This document shows, in pieces, positions 27,901-36,900 of a DNA stretch of 64,000 nt; within the stretch, counting starts at the first letter, position 1; each line of letters opens with the position of its first letter. The notes beneath the pieces are model-generated. The model saw only the letters and a program-made list of their open reading frames with translations. It was not told where the DNA came from and searched no databases. The position numbers were made by a program, and so were the translations under genes. The DNA comes from Cavia porcellus (taxonomy: Eukaryota; Chordata; Mammalia; Rodentia; Caviidae): positions 31,092,785-31,156,784 of the forward strand of contig NW_026947502.1 of the NCBI RefSeq assembly GCF_034190915.1. Reading direction: 5' to 3'.

Positions 27901-30900
27901 TGCTGAAATATTGTATCATACTGCAACTGTACATTAATGTTCTCACTTACTGTAAATGTACCATGGTTTTATTAACAATAAACACCCATTAACAGTGGAA
28001 AATGTCATGTGATTAAAACTGTAGATAATAATATTTTCATGGTCTCTTATGCAGGTACTGAACTTACCTTCAATTACAACCTAGAATGTCTTGGGAATGG
28101 AAAAACTGTTTGCAAATGTGGAGCTCCAAACTGCAGTGGCTTCTTGGGTGTCAGGCCAAAGGTATCACCTTCTAGATTTTTGCATTGGGAACAGTGGTGC
28201 AGTTGCCCTTCTTTGGTGTTAGGGATGAGTCTTCATTGTAACGCAGTATATCTTCAGCCAGGCACAGTGGTGCATGCCTGTACTCCCAGTACTCCTGAAG
28301 CAGGAGGATCATCATGAGTTTATGGCCAGCTTGGACTACATAGTGATTCAAGACCAGCTTGAATTACAAAGCCGAGACTGTTCCCCGCCCCCCCCCCAAA
28401 AAAAGTCAGAAATAATATCATTAAAGTAGGGTCAATAATGCCAATGGGTAAAACATGAAGTCTGGATAATCTGTTTTGTTATTTAGAGGAAGAATCTGAG
28501 GTATTCCTGAAGTGTTTTGATCTGTCTTTAATTGGGTATATTTTTCTAGCTAAAAAAAAGTTGTAAAATACTAACCTTATGATTAGGTTACTTCTGACAT
28601 CTTTATTGATCTCAACTCATCTTACATTTCTTAAGATGCTTAAGTTTGTATGATTTTCTTTTTCTGTTTTAAATATCTGCAGCTGAATTTAAGATTCTAA
28701 TATCATATCCCAATATGATACTTGTATTTTTTTAATTTGGTACTGGAGATTGAACTCATAACCTCATGTTTGCCAGGCAGATGTTTATGCCACTGAACTA
28801 AAATTCCCCAGCCCACAGTATGATACAAAAAAAAAAAAAAAAAAAGGATACACACAAAGAAGAAAAAGGAAAAGGGAGGACACTATTCAGCATTACAATA
28901 AAGTATAGCCGTTATTGGGTCTCCCAGCTTTTCTTGCAGTTTTGCTTATAAATTCTATCACTGTTGTGGATAATTTATATACCTTTGTGGTATTTGGTTT
29001 GGGTTTTTGTCTTTTTTGACATAGTGTCTCATTATGCAGTTCAGGCTGGCTTTGAGCTCACTTTGTAGCCCAGGCTGGTGTCGAACTTGCTACAATTCTG
29101 CCTCAGCCTCCAGAGTGCTGGAATTACAAGCATGCACTATCATGCTTAGCAATTTTGCTATTTAATGTTACTTAAAAGCTTTCTATGCAGGGCATACCTA
29201 TAAATGTAGCATTCAAAAGGCTGAGGCAGGAGGTTCACTGAGCTCAAGGCTACTTACTGAACTAAAGGCTATTCTGAACTACACATTGAGACCCTGATTC
29301 CAAACAAAACAAAACAAAACAAAAGCTTTCTGTTTTGTAGTTCTCTTAAACACGATTTTAATGATAAAGTTTTTTATGAAAAGGCCTAGCCATAAATTGT
29401 GAACATCTGGATGCATCAGGATTTCTCTACCATAGGTGATAATGCACTAAAAATTGAAATTCAATGTTGACGGGAAGTGGGGCAAGGTGTGGTAGGACAT
29501 ACCTATAATCCTGTGACTATAGAGGCTAAGGCAGGGGGAATGTCATTTCAAGACAGGCCTAAATTACAGTGTGAGACACTGTCTAAAATAAAAATAAATA
29601 ACTATATCATTTATTTACCATTATGTATTTTGTCTCTTAATCTCAACATTAGCCATTAATCAGTCCCAGTTATATAAATTCAGGATGATCAAATATTGCG
29701 TTTTTTATATTAATTTTTAAAAGATAATATAAGGGGCTGGGAATTTAGCTCAGTGGCATAAGCGCCTGCCTGGCAAGTGTGAGCTTGTGAGTTCAATCAC
29801 CATTGCCCCCCCAAAAAAAGGTAATAATAGGAACTATAAAAAGGAAAATTTTATCCAATTTATTCAGTTTTTCTTTGTATGGTATATCCTAAAACAACAC
29901 AATGTTACAATCTGGACAGTAGTATTTTAGTCTTTTTCCAAATTATTTTTGCCTCAGGTTTCTCTGAACAACACACTTTACACTGTCATGTTGGCCTTGC
30001 TTTTTGTTCCATGATTGTTACAATTTCAATAAAATATCTCCCACCTAATGTAATGGTCAAATTGTTGATGATAGACAACCTGGTCAGCCTTTGCTATCCC
30101 ATACTTTTCAATTACTTGTTCTGTTAGACCTAATCTAAATTTTATATGACTTTTTGACACCCCGCCCCGCTGTTTTGAATAAGTAACAGATGACTTTCTT
30201 ATCATTTGGTGTGGAATGTGAATAAATATAATATTTTTTTGAGTGACCCACTCAGTACCCTCCTTCCCTCAGGAGATATTCCTGTTCCTCATTGCTACTC
30301 CCCAGTAAACTTTTCCTTATGTTTTGATTACATAATAGCTCTACTATGTCAACTGTGTCAACATCATCTGTAGACTTACTATAATCTTGACCACTGTTGG
30401 TATTTTTTTTTAGTTGTGTTTCTTTTAGATTCTATCATTTCTGTATTATGAATAATTGACCATAGGGAGACCTTTTTTCTTTGTCTTTCTATTTCATAAC
30501 AAAGACTTTTCCTGTCATATGCAACATTTCTCCTGTTTTTCAGTTTTTTCTTTTGCAGATCTTTTGGCATTTCCTTCCTATTTATATTTAGTCTTAGTTT
30601 CCTAGATATGTCTGATAAAAGAATATCACTTTAAAAAAAATAAATCACTGAGTCGTGGAAAAGTATAACTCATACTTCTAATGTACTTAGTAGTTTTTAT
30701 AGATTGTGGTACAAAATTATAGGTTATTTTTCACAAAATAAAATTACATTAGTAAAAAAATAACTAGAACTTACTATTAGATTTCACTAGAAACCAACAT
30801 CAATAGCAAATACAATGTTTTGGTTTTTTAAACAATGTTCTAAACTTTAAAATATGCAAAAAATAGTTAATATAAAACAAACATGTAGAATGGTATCTCC

Positions 30901-33900
30901 TGCAAACAAAAATCAACTGGTGTTCTCTTAGCACATATACTAAAATTGGAATGATAAGGTCAGCAGTGGCCACTGTACAAGGATAACACACAAATTCGTG
31001 AAGCATTCCATATTTAGGACAAAAAAAAAAGAATCAACTGGTTGAAATGACAACTGCCTGAACAGTGCTCAGGAAAGTTAATACATACACAAGCACTGTT
31101 TGGGTGACTTTTGGGATAAACTGTTAAGTGATTAAAAACTGAAAATGTACATTAGCATAGAAACTAGTAAGAAAATAGAGTAAGCAGGGCAAGGTGATGC
31201 ACACCTGCTGTCATAGCACTCTTGAGAGGCTAAGGTGGAACGATCAAAAGTATAAATCTAAACTGGGTGTCGTGGCTCATACCTATAATCCCACCAGGAG
31301 GGAGGCTGAGGCAGGAGGATGGTTGCCAGTTCAAGACCAGCCTGGGCTACAAGGTGAGTTCAAGACTAGGCCAAACTGTGTAGTGAGACTCTGTCACCAA
31401 AAAAAAGTTTAAGCCTACCCTGGACAACTTAGCAAAAGACCTAGTCTCTAAAACAGAATTGGGTACGTAGCTCAGTGTGAAGGCCCTAGGCTTAATCCCT
31501 AGTACAAAAAAAAGGTAAATAATTTTGCGCACTAAAATATGAAAAGGGCTGGGGATTTAGCTCAGTGGTGTTTCCTGCCTGGCAAGTATGAGGTTGAATT
31601 CGATTCCTGGTACCACAAAAAGTAAAATATATCAAATAAAATAGGAAAAATGAAGACTACTCAGCTATACAGTTTTAATTGTTAAATAGGGAAAGTCACC
31701 TTTATATTATATTGGATTTCATTTTTTGTTTAGTTCACTTAGCCAGCTTATTCCTAACGATATCACCTGATTTCTTTCCTGTAAATTAAAATAATACTTG
31801 AATTTATTCCATGGTTAATGATGTCAGGTTTCTACCTTATGGTCTTTACAGGATGACAGCCAGAATTCAAGTTTAGAAATAGGATATTACTTTGGGCTCT
31901 TAGGAAATATTGCCCTATCAGAATAGAAGGGACCTTAGTTAACAGCAATACACATAAATTACAGTCAGTCATAAATGTATTAAGTCTCTGTGTCTGTCTG
32001 TGTCTATCTTTTTGAAATAGGGTCTTATTTTGCTGTTCAGGCTCGCCTTGTGCTCACTTTGAACCACAGGCTGATCTTGAACTTGAAAAGATCCTCTTGC
32101 TTCAGCCTCTTGTGCTGGGATTACAGGAGTGTGCCACCATGTCTGGCTGAATCTATTAAGTCTTACCGATTGGTCCTGGATGTTTCTTTGTTAAGATGAA
32201 TAAAGTGATGAAAATCAGTGTTTGATGACCAACTGAAGGCTGCAGGAAATAAAGATGAATACTGTTAGCTGTAGCTGGATCTGTCTTGACTCAAATACAG
32301 GTCACAGTTACTTGTGTCTTTCTAGTGTTTAATGAAGGTTTGTTGATTAAGAAATTGGACGTAGAGCCAGGCGTGGTGGCTCACACCTATAATCCCAGCA
32401 CTTGGGAGGCTGAGGCAGGAGGATTGCTGTGAGTTCGAGACTAGCCTGGGCTACCAAGTGAGCTTAAGGCCAGCCTAAACTGCATAGCAAGATCCTGTCT
32501 CAAAAAGACCACAAAAAAAAAAAAAAAAAAGAAAGAAATTGGATGTATATATACACACAAGCAATGGCTTTGAATTAGACAAACATAGACATGCAGTAAA
32601 TAAACTTCACATTTTTTTATTTGGCTGAAAAAAATAACTGGGACAGAACTAGTTTTTGATGGTACTATGTATTTTAAGTTTATCCTGTGCTAGGTACCTT
32701 TCCTGCATTTTTTTCCCTTACCTTCTCAACAGACTAAGGACTGTCTTATTCTAGAGGAGAGATGGAGGTTCATAGTGGATAGTTAATCTGGTCATGATTA
32801 TGTAACTAAGGTGTTAAAGTCCTGACTGCTCAATGTCTGATCTCTAGAATCAACCCATTGCCACAGAAGAAAAGTCAAAAAAATTCAAGAAGAAGCAGCA
32901 GGGGAAGCGCAGAAGTCAGGGTGAGATCACAAAAGAACGAGAGGATGAGTGTTTCAGCTGTGGGGATGCTGGCCAGTTGGTCTCCTGCAAGAAGCCGGGC
33001 TGCCCCAAAGTTTACCATGCGGACTGTCTCAATCTGACCAAGCGGCCAGCAGGTTGGTGCCGGAATCCATTCTGAGTGCTGCTTATTTTTCTGCCAGAAT
33101 CCTCAGGTCCTTATAATCCTTGATTCAGTATGAACAAAATACCATTTGTACTCCTCCTGCATGCTGTTCAGGGATGTAGTCCATGTTCTCATTCTGGAAA
33201 TAAATGGCAACTGAGACTTATAAACTATAGAAAGTACTTGATTTTCAAGTATTCTACTTTGTTTTAGCTTCCCAGTATCCCCAAAATGTCAGTTTTCTCT
33301 ATAATGCACATGAGGATCAGTCAAGATGGAGATCTGCTGTCACAATTAAATGAAAGTGCTGTATTCAAAACCAGGTTTTCTGACTCCCAGGTCACTAAAT
33401 GATGCATTTCTAGAAGAAGCAAAATTGAGGTAGTGGTGCCTTTGAGTTGCTCCAGTCAGTGAAAGATGGGACAACACCCCATTAGTCACTTTCTACCCAT
33501 CTTGCCCCTACTGGGTTTCCTTTTTTGCAGAGTATACTTTTTTTCTTTGAAGATGCTGTAGTAAATTAATATGTGAGACAGATGCTTAGGCAGGAGTTTG
33601 ATTGCATCAGTTGATAACCATTAGTTCATCATTTGGGGTTTGAAGATTAGAAGAATTTGAAAGTGCTTTTTTTTTTCTTTTTCCTTTTTATCGGTACCGG
33701 GGATCGAACTCACAACTGCCTGCTTGCAAGGCAGGCGCTTATGCCGCTGAGCTAAATCCCCAGCCCCTGAAAATGCTATTTTTAAGAAAAGAGATGAGTA
33801 GGGAGTCATTCCATGGTGAGATGATTATATATGACTAGTGGTTTATATTCAAGAAGTGCAGAAATAGAACTTTTGATTGCAAGTGAGAGAAATGTTTTCC

Positions 33901-36900
33901 TGAATTGCTTTGCTTTAATATATATTTGTCAGATTCATTAAACAATAGAAACTCAAGACCATAACATTAACATGTCAGTGCCAGGATATAAATTTGGGAC
34001 TTATCTGAGATGAGACACAGGAGGTGATATAACTGATTGTGCCTGTATGCCAGCAATGAAGCCTAACATAGTTTGTTTGGAGTGGAAACACTGTCCATAG
34101 TCAAAACTCACATTTCATGAAAGGTTAGGGTAGGTACAAGCTCACACTGACTTCCAGTCTTTTCCACTAATCCTATTTGTCCAACATAGAAGGTTTTGTG
34201 CTTTAAGACTTAAAATTTTACAAAGGTGAATGTCTACTTCAATTTTTTTTTTCAATTGTGTGTATATTTTTCCTATTTCTTTTTTTTTTCCTTCTTTTTA
34301 TCGGTACCGGGGATCGAACTCACGACCGCCTACTTGCAAGGCAGGTGCTTATGCCGCTGAGCTAAATCCCCAGCCCCCAAAATCCAAAGAGTTGTTTGTT
34401 TTTTTTTTTTAATCAGTACCAGGGATTGAACTCATGACCTCCTTACAAGGCAGGTTGCTTATGCCGCTGAGCTAAGCTCAGTGGCGTCTATTTCTTATTT
34501 TAATAGGAAATTAACAGTGGTTAATACATTGCACATTGTTATCTTAAAAGTAGTTGCTTAGATTATAAGATATAGACATGCATAATTGATCAAACTGTTA
34601 GAGTGGGGGCTGGGGATTTAGCTCAGCGGCATAAGCGCCTGCCTTGCAAGCAGCCAGTCGTGAGTTCGATCCCCGGTACCGATAAAAAAACGAAAAAGAC
34701 CAAAAAAAAAAAAAAAAAAAACTGTTAGAGTATTCTGGCGCAACAGAGAAGCAAAAAGTACAAAACAAATAGGTTTATTAAGTTATTGTGTGGAAAGGAG
34801 CGCACAACCCATGGAAGTTGGGCTGTCTCCTTTGACGTGGTACAGAGAGGCAAAGGACTATATGACCTATGATCGGAAGTGGCGCATGGGGCTGATATTG
34901 ATGACATGTGAGGAACCGATTGGAATTCTCTGTGTGTGCAAACAGGAAGAGGAGTTGTAATTAGGGCTAAGAAGCAGGAAATAGTAAGCGTTCCTACTTT
35001 GGCCTTGCACTACATTAGACCACTGCCATAATTGTACAGTAATTTATACTATGGCAAGAACCTTTCACAAACAGCATAAGCACAAACCATTTCTTTTTCG
35101 TGCTTCTGTTAAAATCATGTAAACAAAGATATAAATAACTAGGTATTCTCTTAAACTTGGGTATTAGATGTCCACAGTACAAATGGAGTCTGCTGAAATA
35201 TGAAGGTAATATTCAAAAGCTTCATCTTAAAGGAATTTAGGGATTGGTTTTGTTGGGTTTTTGTTTTTCTTCTTTCCTGAATGTAGTTTAAAGATATGGG
35301 TTTACTCTTGCCTTTATTTACTAGTTGCTCAACCATGATACTTGCTATTCTGTGTATTGTTCTGTACAGGAGAAGGTGGAAGTTGAAATTCTAGGGAAGA
35401 AATAATAGCAAGTAAATGGCATAAACTCTCTGAAAAAAGTGGCAGTTTGAAGGCTTTGAAACCACTATACTGACCCACTATACTCATGTAACATCTCTTT
35501 CCAAAGCTTTTATTCATTTCTTGTATTTTTAGGGAAGTGGGAGTGTCCTTGGCACCAGTGTGACATCTGTGGGAAGGAAGCAGCCTCCTTCTGTGAGATG
35601 TGCCCTAGCTCCTTCTGCAAGCAACATCGGGAAGGGATGCTCTTCATTTCCAAACTTGATGGGCGTCTCTCTTGTACTGAGCATGATCCCTGTGGGCCCA
35701 ACCCTCTGGAACCTGGGGAGATTCGTGAGTATGTGCCTCCCTCAGTACCGCTGCCTCCAAGCCCTGGTACTCACCTGGCAGAACAATCATCAGGAATGGC
35801 TGCTCAGGGGCCCAAGATGTCAGATAAGCCACCTGCTGATGCCAGCCAGACGTTGCCAGTCTCCAAAAAAGCTCTGACAGGAACTTGTCAGAGGCCACTG
35901 CTACCTGAAAGACCTCTGGAGAGAAGTGACTCCAGCTCCCAGCTTTTAGATAGGGTCAGAGACCTTGCTGGGTCAGGGACCAAATCACAATCGTTGTTAT
36001 CAAACCAGAGGCCACTGGACAGGCCACCTGCAGTGGAAGGACCAAGACCACAGCTGTCTGACAAACCCTCTCCAGTGACCAGCCCAAGCTCCTCACCCTC
36101 AATGAGGTCCCAACCACTGGAAAGACCTCTGGGGATGGCTGACCCAAGGCTGGATAAATCTATAGGTGCTGCCAGCTCAAGGCCCCAGTCACTGGAGAAA
36201 ACCCTAGCCCCCAGTGGTCTGAGACTTCCACCACCAGAAAGACTGCTAATCACCAGCAGTCCCAAACCCCAGGCTTCTGACAGGCCCACAGACAAATCCC
36301 ACCCTTCTTTGTCTCAGAGACTTCCACCTCCTGAGAAAGTACTGTCTGCAGTGGTGCAGACTCTGGTGGCTACAGAAAAAGCCCTGAGGCCTGTGGACCA
36401 GAATACTCAGTCAAAAAACAGAGCTGCTTTGGTGATGGATCTCATAGACTTAACTCCTCGCCAGAAAGAACAGGCTACTTCTCACGAGGTTACACTGCAG
36501 GCTGATGAGAAGATGTCAGTGTTGGAGTCGAGCTCATGGCCTGCTGGCAAAGGTCTGGGGCATGTGTCACGAGCTCTGGAGAAAGGCAGCATGTCAGACC
36601 CCCTTTTCCAACCACCTGGGAAAAACACAGTCCATTCAGAGCACACCTGGCAAGCTGTTAAATCACTCACCCAGGCCAGACTTTTTCCTCAGCCACCTGC
36701 CAAGGCTTTTTTATATGAGTCCGCTACTCAGGCTTCAGGAAGAGCTCCTGGAGGAGCTGAGCAGACTCCAGGTCCTCCCAGCCAACCTCCAGGATCGGTG
36801 AAGCAGGTAAAACAGATGGCTGGAGGCCAGCATCTACCTGGACTTACTGCCAAGAGTGGCCAATCCTTTAGGTCTCTTGGCAAGACTCCAATCTCCCTCC

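Larger units (their letters stand above)
22580..28054. other. Longest NSD1 intron in the window, mixed repeats
   Basis: Reverse B1 about 22800-22925; ID + 23121-23219; Tc1/mariner-like MITE 23233-23426; reverse ID 23612-23695; reverse B1 23775-23905; ID-like remnant 23930-24030; reverse B1 24040-24185; ID + 24641-24730; a polyadenylated retrocopy-like end near 25666-25690; reverse B1 25765-25900 and 26415-26530; diverged repeat 26010-26200 with an ID remnant to 26255; ID + 27052-27145 and 27630-27725; B1 + 27223-27365. No exon seen. Confidence 0.7.
33053..35532. other. Last NSD1 intron with a cluster of ID SINEs
   Basis: Reverse ID at 33668-33767, 34276-34376 and 34400-34480, and ID + at 34605-34718. 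33060-33660, 33780-34270 and 34735-35520 show no other recognised repeat or exon. Confidence 0.72.

Noticed and set aside
35644..36295. Long minus-strand open frames opposite the last NSD1 exon
   Set aside because: They mirror a GC- and Pro-rich coding exon, have no splice context and no recognisable product; shadows of NSD1.
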